Both the position numbers and the translations under genes were made by a program. The notes beneath the pieces were generated by a model that saw nothing but the letters and a program-made list of their open reading frames with translations, ran no database searches and had not been told where the DNA came from. DNA of 64,000 nt from Priestia megaterium (lineage in GTDB: Bacteria > Bacillota > Bacilli > Bacillales > Bacillaceae_H). Location of the stretch: NCBI RefSeq assembly GCF_023824195.1, contig NZ_CP085442.1:1526001-1590000 (forward strand), read 5' to 3'. The number at the start of each line of letters is the position of its first letter. Within the stretch, counting starts at the first letter, position 1. Below, one piece after another: positions 17,752-25,801 of the stretch.

Positions 17752-17988
17752 TTAAAAATTTTGTTGAATAGCCTGCTGCGCTTCACGTAAATGTCTTAAG
17801 TGTTCTTCCATTCGTCTTAATTCTTTATCACCAGACGCCGCTTCTTTTTGTTCATTAATTTGCTGCTGAACCATATTCAAATGCATTTGAGCTTTTTGAA
17901 AATTGGCTGCATCCAAATTCATCTGCCCTTGATAAACAGCCTGTTCAGCTAATTGTAATGCTTCTTTAATATGAGTGTATGAATTCAT
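17752..17988 (-). CDS. Small helical protein of unknown function
   Basis: A 78-residue hydrophilic protein, nearly all helix, rich in Gln, Ala and Glu (EQAVYQGQMNLDAANFQKA, HLRHLREAQQAIQQ). It looks like a short coiled coil of the kind seen in small DUF families of Bacillus, possibly DUF2564-like; that assignment is uncertain. The start is ATG 17988, because AGAAGG lies 8 bases upstream; the ATG three codons earlier overlaps that site. It converges on the MBL gene and shares the intergenic terminator region. Confidence 0.65.
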   Translation of the reverse strand: MNSYTHIKEALQLAEQAVYQGQMNLDAANFQKAQMHLNMVQQQINEQKEAASGDKELRRMEEHLRHLREAQQAIQQNF

Positions 17989-18154
17989 GCTTCTCATCCT
18001 TCTGTATAGTATTTACAGTTAACATGCGCTGGTTTTTCGTAGCTATACAAAAAGATTTAGAAATAAAATAAAAATTACGTAGTACAAGCTAAGTAGGCTG
18101 CATACATTTATCATAGTTCAATTTATAAAACCTCAGAAGCAGGGAGGGATGCAT

Positions 18155-18781
18155 GTGGGAGCTTTTTTCAGCTATATGTTATTAGGGCTATCGTTAGCCG
18201 CACCAATCGGTCCAATTAACGCCGCTCAGCTTGATAAAGGAATCAAAAATGGTTTTTTACATGCTTGGTTCTTAGGGATAGGAGCAACATCGGTTGACGC
18301 TCTTTATATGCTTGTGGTTTATTTTGGGTCCGTTCATTTTTTAAGCAGCGATTTTATGAAAACGTTTCTTTTTTCGTTTGGATGTTTCGTATTAATTTAT
18401 ACCGGTATTGAAGGGTTAATGAGCACAGGGAAAATTACACAGCATCGGAACGCAAAAGGAGATTCGGTATTAAAGTGTTTTTTTTCAGGTTTTTTAATTT
18501 CATTAACAAACCCGCTTACTATTCTTTTTTGGCTTGGTATTTATGGCTCTGTTTTAGCCAAAACAGCTAATACATACGAAACAGAACAGCTCATTTTATA
18601 CAGCTGTGCTATTTTTACAGGGATTTTATGCTGGGATATTGCTATGGCAGCTTTAGCAAGCACTTTTCGAAGGTACTTAGCAGCGACATTTTTGACTGCA
18701 GTTTCCGTTATATCCGGCCTTTCTCTAATAGGATTTGGTATATATTTCGGCTGGCAAGCTGTACAGCAATTCATTATTTAA
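18155..18781 (+). CDS. LysE-family amino acid exporter
   Basis: A 208-residue membrane protein with about six hydrophobic segments. The LysE/RhtB signature APIGPINAAQLDKGIKNG in the first loop and SLTNPLTILFWLGIYG near the middle are clear. The family exports basic or neutral amino acids or homoserine-type compounds. GTG 18155 is preferred, since GGGAGGG ends one base before the ATG at 18149. It is followed 128 bases later by an APC-family permease in the same direction, so amino-acid export and import genes are adjacent. Confidence 0.85.
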   Translation: MGAFFSYMLLGLSLAAPIGPINAAQLDKGIKNGFLHAWFLGIGATSVDALYMLVVYFGSVHFLSSDFMKTFLFSFGCFVLIYTGIEGLMSTGKITQHRNAKGDSVLKCFFSGFLISLTNPLTILFWLGIYGSVLAKTANTYETEQLILYSCAIFTGILCWDIAMAALASTFRRYLAATFLTAVSVISGLSLIGFGIYFGWQAVQQFII

Positions 18782-18908
18782 AAGGGGAGAAAGCAGAACT
18801 GAATTTAAAGCGTTTTCTATCTGCTGAAAAATAGTAGAAAGCTGCCTCTTTTTACGCATAAATTTTTCAAACTATCACACACTACATCGAGGTGTAAGGA
18901 GTGATAGT

Positions 18909-20252
18909 ATGAAAAAGAAAATAGGCTGCGGAAGTCAGGTTGAAGGGAAATTAAAATGGTGGCAGCTGTCTTTAATCGGAGTAGGGTGCATAATCGGTAC
19001 AGGCTATTTTTTAGGATCAAGTATTGCAATAAAAGCCACGGGTCCCTCTGTATTAATTGCTTTTTTACTAGCAGCAGTATGTACATTTATTGTATTTGAC
19101 GCTCTGGCTAAAATGAGTGCTCAAGATCCTCAAAAAGGTTCGTTTCGCTCCTATGCTAAAAAAGCTTATGGAAGATGGGCAGGATTTAGCAGCGGATGGG
19201 TGTACTGGAGTTCAGAGATGCTGATCATGGGGAGTCAGCTCACGGCTTTATCTCTTTTTACACGTTTTTGGTTTGACGGTATTCCACTGTGGGTCTTTGC
19301 CTCTATTTATGCTGTTTTAGGCATTGCTGTTGTATTAATCGGAACAAAAGGCTTTGAACGAATGGAAAATGTATTTGCTGTCACAAAAGTGGCTGCCATT
19401 TTAATGTTTATTGTATTAGCTAGTCTCGCTTTATTTGGATTTCTTGACCAAGGTGCCAAACAAGGATTGCCGCGAACGATAAGTGAAGTACTTCCTCACG
19501 GGTTTTTAGGTTTATGGGGCGCTTTGCTTTATGCCTTTTATGCTTTCGGCGGCATCGAAGTCATGGGGATCATGACGGTTCGTTTAGAAAAAAAAGAAGA
19601 CGCACCGAAAGCGGGAAGAAGTATGCTTATTCTCCTTGGAATTATTTATATTGTTTCACTGAGTTTAGCTATTTTAATTGTGCCATTTCATGATTTTCAT
19701 GGAAATCAAAGTCCATTTATAACGGCTTTAGAAACATACCATCTTCCATTTTTTCCTCATGTTTTTAATGGAGCAATGATTGTTGCTGGGTTTTCAACAA
19801 TGTCGGCGTCTTTCTTTTCTGTAACAACAATGATTGTCACTCTTTCAGAAGATGGAGATGCTCCTGCATTGTTTTCAAAACAAAAAAAGAAAAAGCTGCA
19901 ATTTCCTTTACCGGCTTTACTTTTAACAACAGCGGGATTAGTTGTTTCTATTGTTCTTTCCTTGCTATTGCCCGGGAAAATTTATGAGTACATTACAACA
20001 GCAGCGGGACTGATGCTGATTTATAACTGGTTCTTTATTTTAATTTCTTTTCATCGCTTAATCAAACAAACCGTTTGGGATAAAGTAAAACAAGCTGTTG
20101 GCCTCTTATTAATCCTGCTTGCAGTAAGCGGTACGCTGTTAGAATCTGCAAGCAGGCCAGGTTTCTTTGCAAGCTTAGGCTTTTTAATTGTTATAAGCCT
20201 CGTTATTTTAAAACTGCGCCATAAGTGGAAAGAAGAAGAAGCCGCTAGCTAA
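18909..20252 (+). CDS. APC-family amino acid permease
   Basis: A 447-residue permease with about 12 membrane segments. The N-terminal IGVGCIIGTGYFLGSS is the substrate-binding unwound helix 1 of the APC fold, and YAFYAFGGIEVMG is the helix 6 equivalent. It probably imports an amino acid by proton symport; specificity is not readable. ATG 18909 follows TAAGGAGTG. The C-terminal tail is short and basic. A small hypothetical gene and a terminator follow. Confidence 0.82.
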   Translation: MKKKIGCGSQVEGKLKWWQLSLIGVGCIIGTGYFLGSSIAIKATGPSVLIAFLLAAVCTFIVFDALAKMSAQDPQKGSFRSYAKKAYGRWAGFSSGWVYWSSEMLIMGSQLTALSLFTRFWFDGIPLWVFASIYAVLGIAVVLIGTKGFERMENVFAVTKVAAILMFIVLASLALFGFLDQGAKQGLPRTISEVLPHGFLGLWGALLYAFYAFGGIEVMGIMTVRLEKKEDAPKAGRSMLILLGIIYIVSLSLAILIVPFHDFHGNQSPFITALETYHLPFFPHVFNGAMIVAGFSTMSASFFSVTTMIVTLSEDGDAPALFSKQKKKKLQFPLPALLLTTAGLVVSIVLSLLLPGKIYEYITTAAGLMLIYNWFFILISFHRLIKQTVWDKVKQAVGLLLILLAVSGTLLESASRPGFFASLGFLIVISLVILKLRHKWKEEEAAS

Positions 20253-20322
20253 CATATATTTAATCTTTATGAGGGACACTATGCACGTTGTACAATTACA
20301 AAAATAAAAGGTGGTTATGATT

Positions 20323-20463
20323 ATGCCAAAAAACAAGCAGACTCCTTCTTCACAAGTAGATCAAAAACAAATAGTAGATGACAAAGCAAAAGCGCTACGA
20401 GAAAATAATTATGAAGATGGTCATATTCGCAAGATAACTCAAAGCGGGGCAGACGGCCAATAA
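20323..20463 (+). CDS. Small hydrophilic protein, 46 residues
   Basis: A short ORF with a good AAGGTGG site 8 bases upstream and a perfect terminator directly after it. The product (PKNKQTPSSQVDQKQ ... KITQSGADGQ) is charged and polar with no Cys or Trp. This composition is seen in small spore or stress proteins of Bacillus, but no family was recognised. Its own ribosome binding site and terminator support a real gene. Confidence 0.6.
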   Translation: MPKNKQTPSSQVDQKQIVDDKAKALRENNYEDGHIRKITQSGADGQ

Positions 20464-20465
20464 TA

Positions 20466-20495
20466 AAAAAAAAGACGCGTTCGCGTCTTTTTTTG
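20466..20495. terminator. Bidirectional terminator
   Basis: AAAAAGACGCG pairs with CGCGTCTTTTT, with A-run and T-run on either side; it serves the converging small genes on both strands. Confidence 0.9.
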
Positions 20496-20508
20496 TTGAA
20501 GTGTATCC

Positions 20509-20661
20509 TTACCAACGATGAGCTTTTGCATTACTTCGCAAGATGATGTTCGTTTGAGACATCTCTGTATGTCCATTTACTTGGGACTTTGAACGCTTCG
20601 GTCTCGTCCAGTTGTGGCGGAATAGTTCTGAATGCTGATCTACTTGATTTTTATCATTCAT
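20509..20661 (-). CDS. YpzG-like small protein
   Basis: A 50-residue protein with HSELFRHNWTRPKRSKSQ and a C-terminal SNAKAHRW. I recognise these from the short YpzG family of Bacillus, whose function is unknown and which is probably sporulation-linked. TGAGGTGA lies 6-8 bases upstream of the second of two adjacent ATGs, so 20661 is chosen over 20664. It converges on the 46-residue gene and shares its terminator. Confidence 0.7.
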   Translation of the reverse strand: MNDKNQVDQHSELFRHNWTRPKRSKSQVNGHTEMSQTNIILRSNAKAHRW

Positions 20662-20840
20662 CATAATCACCTCAAGGATAGGATACTTTCACAAGATATT
20701 CACGGTGAAATATCTCTCTTATAGAATGGGATAAAAAAGAAGAAATACACCTAACACTTTTAACCATACATATAAAGGGAGTGCCTATTCATAAACTATA
20801 AAGGGCAACTTCTAACTTTGGGCTAAGCTTCGGATTTATA

Positions 20841-20880
20841 AAGTAAAACTGCCTTAGTGGGGACTAAGGCAGTTTTACTT
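20841..20880. terminator. Terminator of the RNase J gene (works in either direction)
   Basis: AGTAAAACTGCCTTAG pairs perfectly with CTAAGGCAGTTTTACT around TGGGGA; it lies 8 bases beyond the RNase J stop codon. Confidence 0.88.
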
Positions 20881-20886
20881 GAGTAA

Positions 20887-22560
20887 TCAAACTTCAATAA
20901 TGATGGGAAGGATCATAGGTCTTCTTTTGGTTTGGTTATATAAAAATTGGCCAAGCGTTGTCTTGATTTCTTTTTTCATAATGCTCCATTGGTGAACATG
21001 AGTTTTTTGTAATTGATTTACAATTTTAGTCACTTGTCGATTAACATCTTTCAATAACTGCTCTGAATCTCTTGTATAAACAAAGCCTCGTGAAATGGTA
21101 TCTGGACCAGACACAATTTTCCCTTCCGCTTTATTCAGAGTAACAACAATAACCAGCATACCATCTTCTGAAAGCTGTTTGCGGTCACGTAAAATCGCGT
21201 TGCCAACATCTCCAATGCCAAACCCATCTACATATACATTGCCTGCAGGGATTTTTCTTGTTTGAACAGCTGTTTCGCCCTTGATGTCAACAATATCACC
21301 GTTATTTATAATAAAAATGTTCTCTTTTTCCACCCCTACAGATTCTGCTAATAAGCTGTGGTGATGAAGCATTCGAAACTCACCGTGAATCGGGATAAAG
21401 TACTTTGGTTTCATCAATGTAGCCATTAATTTTAGTTCTTCTTGATAGCCATGTCCTGATACGTGCATACCTGTTGCGCTTCCTGAACCATAAATCACAT
21501 GAGCCCCGAGTGTGAAAAGACTGTCGACAATACGAGAGATATTACGTTCATTGCCAGGAATAGGCCCTGCTGATAAAATGACCGTGTCTTCAGGAAGAAT
21601 CTCTACTTGTCGATGATTTCCGCTGGCTAATCTAGATAGAGCGGCCATCGGCTCGCCTTGGCTTCCAGTGCAGAGAATAGCGACTTGTTCAGGCGCAAGT
21701 GAATGTACTTCATAAGGTTCAATTAGCATCCCTTCAGGAATGGTTAAATACCCTTTCTCTAACGCAACTGATACAACGTTAACCATGCTTCTTCCTAGCA
21801 GCGCAAGTTTTCTGTTCGTTTTAATCGCTGCATCTACAATTTGCTGTACGCGGTTAACATTCGAGGCGAAAGTAGAAATAATTACTTTTCGCTTTGCTTT
21901 ACGAAAAGCTTCTTCTACATGTTTGCCAACTAGCTTTTCTGAAGGCGTAAATCCAGGGCGTTCAGCATTTGTACTTTCTGATATTAAAGCCAGTACACCT
22001 TCACTGCCGATTTTTGCCATTTTATGAAGATCTGGATATTGGTCGTTAACAGGAGTTAAATCAAACTTAAAATCCCCGGTATGCACAACAGCTCCTTCAG
22101 GCGTATGAAAGACAATTCCAAGACAATCTGGAATGCTGTGATTCGTTTTAAAAAAAGAAAGCGGAATATTGCCTAATGTAATTTCTGACTCTTCGTTGAT
22201 TTCAATAAGCTCCGTCTCTGCAGATAATTGATGTTCCTGGAGTTTAATGTCAATTAATCCAAGGGTAAGGCTTGTTGCATAAATTGGAAGGTTCAACTGT
22301 TTTAAAAGATAAGGAATACCTCCAATATGATCTTCATGGCCATGCGTAACAACCAGTGCTCGAACTTTTTCTCGATTCTCTTGCAAGTATGTAATATCAG
22401 GTATAATCAAATCAATTCCTAATAAACTTTCATCAGGAAATTTAGAGCCGCAGTCGATTACAATGATGTCATCATCATATTGAACGGCATACATATTTTT
22501 TCCTATTTCATTAATGCCGCCTAAAGCAAAAATGGATAGTGTGTTTCTATTTGTACTCAA
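20887..22560 (-). CDS. Ribonuclease J family
   Basis: A 557-residue beta-CASP metallo-beta-lactamase ribonuclease. RNase J enzymes act as 5'-3' exo- and endoribonucleases in mRNA decay and rRNA maturation. The catalytic THGHEDHIGGIPYLL motif is complete, as are HTGDFKFDLTPV, the beta-CASP domain segment CTGSQGEPMAALSR, HVSGHGYQEE and PIHGEFRM. The C-terminus ends in KRRPMILPIIIEV. Both metal-binding His motifs are kept, as in RNase J1 rather than J2, where the motif is degenerate. Still, the sequence differs much from B. subtilis J1, and the context (small spore genes, its own terminator) is not that of rnjA. It may be an additional paralogue. Confidence 0.88.
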   Translation of the reverse strand: MSTNRNTLSIFALGGINEIGKNMYAVQYDDDIIVIDCGSKFPDESLLGIDLIIPDITYLQENREKVRALVVTHGHEDHIGGIPYLLKQLNLPIYATSLTLGLIDIKLQEHQLSAETELIEINEESEITLGNIPLSFFKTNHSIPDCLGIVFHTPEGAVVHTGDFKFDLTPVNDQYPDLHKMAKIGSEGVLALISESTNAERPGFTPSEKLVGKHVEEAFRKAKRKVIISTFASNVNRVQQIVDAAIKTNRKLALLGRSMVNVVSVALEKGYLTIPEGMLIEPYEVHSLAPEQVAILCTGSQGEPMAALSRLASGNHRQVEILPEDTVILSAGPIPGNERNISRIVDSLFTLGAHVIYGSGSATGMHVSGHGYQEELKLMATLMKPKYFIPIHGEFRMLHHHSLLAESVGVEKENIFIINNGDIVDIKGETAVQTRKIPAGNVYVDGFGIGDVGNAILRDRKQLSEDGMLVIVVTLNKAEGKIVSGPDTISRGFVYTRDSEQLLKDVNRQVTKIVNQLQKTHVHQWSIMKKEIKTTLGQFLYNQTKRRPMILPIIIEV

Positions 22561-22777
22561 ACTTATTTCCTCCTATATTTTCAAAATGAATATGCAGAAT
22601 TTCTACTCTTAGTATGAACATTTATTTCTGGTGCATTCTGTTAAATATGGAGATTTTATTTTTTATTCAATTTGAGGATGCAAGCAAAAAGAAAAGCAGG
22701 TCATTTTCCTAATACTACCTCTTATTTTCTTTTTATAACTCCATAAAATATAGATGTTACACATGGAGGTGGATGGA

Positions 22778-22918
22778 ATGAGTAAACAAAATAAAAGCAC
22801 AAACCAAGGAGTCAGCAGCAGTGCAGCTGCTGTCGATAATGTGAATAAAAGTATTTTATCAAACGATATTCATACAGATGAGCTTCAAAAAGCAAAGGTA
22901 AGCCGTCATAACAAATAA
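22778..22918 (+). CDS. Small protein, 46 residues, unknown
   Basis: A short ORF with GGAGGTGGA directly upstream of ATG 22778. The product is Ser, Asn and Lys rich (NKSTNQGVSSSAAAVDNVN ... VSRHNK) and lacks Cys, Trp and Phe. This is the composition of minor spore proteins, but no family was recognised. A perfect 9-bp hairpin without a T-run (22934-22954) follows. Confidence 0.6.
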   Translation: MSKQNKSTNQGVSSSAAAVDNVNKSILSNDIHTDELQKAKVSRHNK

Positions 22919-22986
22919 AAGATTGACAACAAAAAGAGCAGCTTTGAGCTGCTCTGGATAAAATAGAGATAGGGAAGTGAAAAAAC

Positions 22987-23133
22987 GTGTCAGAAAACAA
23001 AAATTCTCAATATAAAGAAGAAAATAAGTCAACTCCTAGTCGCCCTCTTGAATATAAAGAACGCACAAATGAATCACAGAGTACAAGTCAAATGCTGCGC
23101 AGCATTCTCGAATATTCGAGTCGATATCGTTAA
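22987..23133 (+). CDS. Small hydrophilic protein, 48 residues, unknown
   Basis: The ORF starts at GTG 22987 with AGGGAAG about 8 bases upstream. The product is polar (SENKNSQYKEENKSTPSRP ... SRYR), Ser, Glu and Asn rich. It lies 68 bases after another small protein gene of similar composition, and a strong terminator follows, so the two may form a short operon. Its coding end contains the palindrome CTCGAATATTCGAG. Function unknown. Confidence 0.5.
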   Translation: MSENKNSQYKEENKSTPSRPLEYKERTNESQSTSQMLRSILEYSSRYR

Positions 23134-23202
23134 TAAAATTTTACATATAAAACTGTAAGGATACGTGGGCAATATAAAAGTTGAAGCACCGCTTTAATAC
23201 AT

Positions 23203-23236
23203 AAAAAAGCAAGCAGCCATGCTTGCTTTTTTTTAT
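23203..23236 (+). terminator. Terminator after two small genes
   Basis: AAAAAAGCAAGCA pairs with TGCTTGCTTTTTT, loop GCCA. Confidence 0.9.
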
Positions 23237-23266
23237 GTATAGCTGTGTACATATTGAAAAAAAACC

Positions 23267-23301
23267 ATACATACGTTATTTTAGATAAACGTATGTATAA
23301 T
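23267..23301. promoter_or_regulatory. Perfect dyad overlapping a -10 box
   Basis: ATACATACGTT (23267-23277) and AACGTATGTAT (23288-23298) are exact inverted repeats with a 10-bp spacer. The right arm runs into TATAAT (23296-23301). This is a typical repressor operator placement ahead of the metallopeptidase-like gene at 23366. It does not fit the Bacillus LexA box. Confidence 0.65.
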
Positions 23302-23365
23302 GGTAAACCTGTACATGTATTTTTGGGAAAAAATTAAAGTTTGGAGAAAAGAAGTGGGGGATTTT

Positions 23366-23782
23366 ATGAATTTACATGATTTTGTTCATGGAGTAGATCC
23401 AACAATAAAGCTAGTTATTGAAGATGAGTTTCCTGGAACGCGGTGTGTAGGCGGAAAGTACGTTCCTAGCACGCATTCTATTTTTTTATATGAAAAAGAT
23501 ATTAAAATACAGTGTCGGCACTTGTTTGGTTCAAATGAGTGTTTAGAATCTTATCAATGGATTATTTTAGCTCACGAATTAGGTCATGCGCTAGATGAAG
23601 ACCTTTTATCTTTGAGTGCAAAATTTGATCAGACAGAAGATATAGGGCTTTTGTATCAAATTGAATGTAATGCTTGGAAGATAGGAAAGAAATTGATTCC
23701 TTTTATTAATTCAGAGCTATTCTCATCCATAAAAGATCAATCGTTAGCCCATTACCATAAAGAGATGGAGAAGATTAGTTAG
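23366..23782 (+). CDS. Zincin-like protein, ImmA/IrrE type
   Basis: A 138-residue protein with the metallopeptidase motif AHELGHALDED (HExxH) and a downstream Glu in YQIECNAWKIG. This is the arrangement of ImmA/IrrE-type small zinc peptidases, which in mobile elements cleave a phage-type repressor. No HTH repressor gene is adjacent, so the target is unknown. ATG 23366 is placed behind GTGGGGGA; an upstream in-frame GTG at 23300 lies inside the promoter dyad. A strong terminator follows. Confidence 0.65.
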   Translation: MNLHDFVHGVDPTIKLVIEDEFPGTRCVGGKYVPSTHSIFLYEKDIKIQCRHLFGSNECLESYQWIILAHELGHALDEDLLSLSAKFDQTEDIGLLYQIECNAWKIGKKLIPFINSELFSSIKDQSLAHYHKEMEKIS

Positions 23783-23783
23783 A

Positions 23784-23831
23784 AGAAGAAAAGTTCCTGT
23801 GGCTTATACTATAAGGAACTTTTCTTCTTCG
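23784..23831 (+). terminator. Terminator after the zincin-like gene
   Basis: AGAAGAAAAGTTCC pairs with GGAACTTTTCTTCT. Confidence 0.85.
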
Positions 23832-23857
23832 AGTTGTTTATATACTTCAAATACTAG

Positions 23858-24067
23858 TTAATTATTACGCTGGCTGCTGCTGGATCTGCCGCCTTTTTTT
23901 CCAATTTCCTCGTAAAATTCTTTACCTTGATTTTTGGAAGTAGCTTCTCCGCCTTTTTCACCAATTTCTTGGTAAAACTCTTTGTCATGATTTTTGGAAG
24001 TAGCTTTTCCACCTTTTCTTCCTGCTTCTTCACGGCTCATTTTTTCATTCTTTTTATTAGTTGCCAT
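23858..24067 (-). CDS. gsiB: GsiB-like general stress protein with KGG repeats
   Basis: A 69-residue hydrophilic protein made of repeats around GRKGGKATSKNHDKEFYQEI, each with a KGG motif (three in all). It matches the start of B. subtilis GsiB, a sigma-B-dependent, LEA/hydrophilin-like desiccation and stress protein. It is shorter than the B. subtilis protein, which has five or more repeats; contraction of tandem repeats is the likely cause. AGGAGGG lies just before ATG 24067. The upstream promoter fits sigma-B. Confidence 0.88.
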   Translation of the reverse strand: MATNKKNEKMSREEAGRKGGKATSKNHDKEFYQEIGEKGGEATSKNQGKEFYEEIGKKGGRSSSSQRNN

Positions 24068-24105
24068 CTTGCATCCCTCCTAATAAATTTGAATTCATAG
24101 TCTGT

Positions 24106-24130
24106 CTTCCCGGTCAAAAAAGGATTAAAC
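24106..24130 (-). promoter_or_regulatory. Sigma-B-type promoter of gsiB
   Basis: On the minus strand, GTTTAA, 13 bases, GGGAAG. The sigma-B consensus is GTTTAA, 12-15 bases, GGGTAT. It lies about 40 bases before the gsiB start. Confidence 0.75.
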
Positions 24131-24287
24131 TGGTTATTTTATATTTTTTCTAAAAATTAGATTTTTCTCAAAATTATCAGACCACGAAGCCCTGTATAGT
24201 AGTATTTATTAAGTTAAAATTAATCTTAAAAAAATTTATATGAAATATGATATGGTTAATAGAAATAAGAAAAAGGAGCTTAGAAAC

Positions 24288-24512
24288 ATGTCAAAATATG
24301 TAGAAATGGATAACGCATCGCTGCGACAGAAAATACAAGAATACAAAGAATTAATTTGGAGAGTAGGGCCAGGAAGTGAAAGAACTATAGAAGCTGTTCA
24401 AGAGATTCAAGGAATGGAAAAAGAGTTAAAAGCACGCAATGCAGAATTTGAAGCTACGGATTGGAAAGCTTTTACTCGGGAAATAAAAGAAAACTACGAT
24501 TTTACTTATTAA
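24288..24512 (+). CDS. Small charged protein, unknown
   Basis: A 74-residue, highly charged, mostly helical protein (DNASLRQKIQEYKELIW, EIQGMEKELKARNAEF). There are no membrane segments. ATG 24288 follows AAAAAGGAG; the in-frame ATG at 24240 has no ribosome binding site. It may bind protein or nucleic acid through a short coiled coil. No family recognised. Confidence 0.6.
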   Translation: MSKYVEMDNASLRQKIQEYKELIWRVGPGSERTIEAVQEIQGMEKELKARNAEFEATDWKAFTREIKENYDFTY

Positions 24513-24550
24513 GAAGACACATTCATAATAATGTGATTAGGATAAATGTC

Positions 24551-24582
24551 TCCAAGTAGAAGGCTTTCTGCTTTCTACTTGG
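24551..24582. terminator. Possible hairpin between converging genes
   Basis: CCAAGTAGAA pairs with TTCTACTTGG. There is no long T-run on either side, so termination is uncertain. Confidence 0.4.
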
Positions 24583-24608
24583 AAACGATAGAAGTAGTAT
24601 GAAGACGA

Positions 24609-25340
24609 TTAAGAAAAATGATCCAGTATCAGTGAAGCAAGTAATCCAAGTGCAGCAATTAATCCTGTAATAGAACCTCCTTCTTCATAGGCCTCTGGCA
24701 TCATTGTAGAACCTACCATAGCAATAATACCACCGCCGGCAAAAGCAGCAATAGCAGCCATAAGTGTCTCAGATGCATGGTCTAAAAAAACAAATCCTGT
24801 CCATGAACTAAAAGCTGAAATGAACAAAACAGCTGCCCATAGTAAAAAAATTTTCTTTTTAGAGAATCCGCTTTTCACTAGACCGGTCGTACTGGACAGT
24901 CCTTCAGGAATATTACTTATAAAAATAGCGATAACAAGAAGCCAGCTAACGGTTGCATTTTCAATTAAGCTAGCTCCAATCATAATGGACTCTGGGATTG
25001 CATCCATTACGGTTCCTATAAATATAGCAATTCCAGAACTATTCGCAGCCATTTGTTTTGTAGACCTCTTTCTTTTATTCGCTCCTTGACGTGAAATTAG
25101 ATAGTCTAAAAAAGTAAAAACGACAGCCCCCCCAAGGAACCCAAGAGAAGTAGCTTTTAACCCGCCGTTATGAACCGAGTCTCCAAGCAGCTCATAGGTA
25201 GATGCTCCGATTAATACACCCGTCCCAAAAGCCATAATATAACCAATTATCTTTTTGCCGATGGGCAAAAAAACTGCTGCCAAAGCACCAAGAAGGACAG
25301 CTGATCCTGAAATTCCGCCCCACATCGCAGCTTGCCACAT
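24609..25340 (-). CDS. ZIP-family metal transporter
   Basis: A 243-residue membrane protein with about eight hydrophobic segments. Helix 4-5 motifs DAIPESIMIGASL and SNIPEGLSSTTG match the metal-binding HxxxE/NxxxE signature of ZIP (ZupT/GufA-like) permeases, which import zinc, iron or manganese. The usual His is replaced by Asp-Ala-Ile-Pro-Glu type residues, as in the GufA branch. ATG 25340 follows GAGGAGGGA; an in-frame ATG at 25448 would add a basic leader without a ribosome binding site. Confidence 0.82.
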   Translation of the reverse strand: MWQAAMWGGISGSAVLLGALAAVFLPIGKKIIGYIMAFGTGVLIGASTYELLGDSVHNGGLKATSLGFLGGAVVFTFLDYLISRQGANKRKRSTKQMAANSSGIAIFIGTVMDAIPESIMIGASLIENATVSWLLVIAIFISNIPEGLSSTTGLVKSGFSKKKIFLLWAAVLFISAFSSWTGFVFLDHASETLMAAIAAFAGGGIIAMVGSTMMPEAYEEGGSITGLIAALGLLASLILDHFS

Positions 25341-25801
25341 GAAAAATCCCTCCTCATCTCTATTTTCTATGGATACTTTCCCTAAGAAGAGAAAGAAAAA
25401 ACGTAAAAGTAGAAGAAAGGAATTTGTTCGATTAAGTAGCGGTTTCATTTCCTTATCTTTAAGAAATAGAGTGTTCCAGCATCCTACGCCTGTATTTATT
25501 TTTAATATTCATAAAATTTAAATTATACTGAAATAAAAAACTATTTTACTGAGATGATTGATTTAACAAAGGTGAAAGGTTTTGTTGAGTGTTTTTCTGA
25601 AAAAAACAATTGTATTTCTGGGGAAAATTTATTATTATAAAATAAGTAATTATACAGTCGAATAGCTAAAAATAGAAAAAATAGTTTAGTTGTAAAGGTA
25701 CTAGGTAAAAATGGAAGGTTTTAAAAACGATAGCTGTTCCATCAGACACAAAAAGTATCTTTCCTAACAGAGCTATAACAAGTTTAGGAGGAGGAAATGG
25801 A
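25341..25801. other. Intergenic region between divergent transporter genes
   Basis: About 460 AT-rich bases holding the promoters of the ZIP gene (minus) and the amino-acid permease (plus). I see no conserved leader, terminator or repeat in it. Confidence 0.4.
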
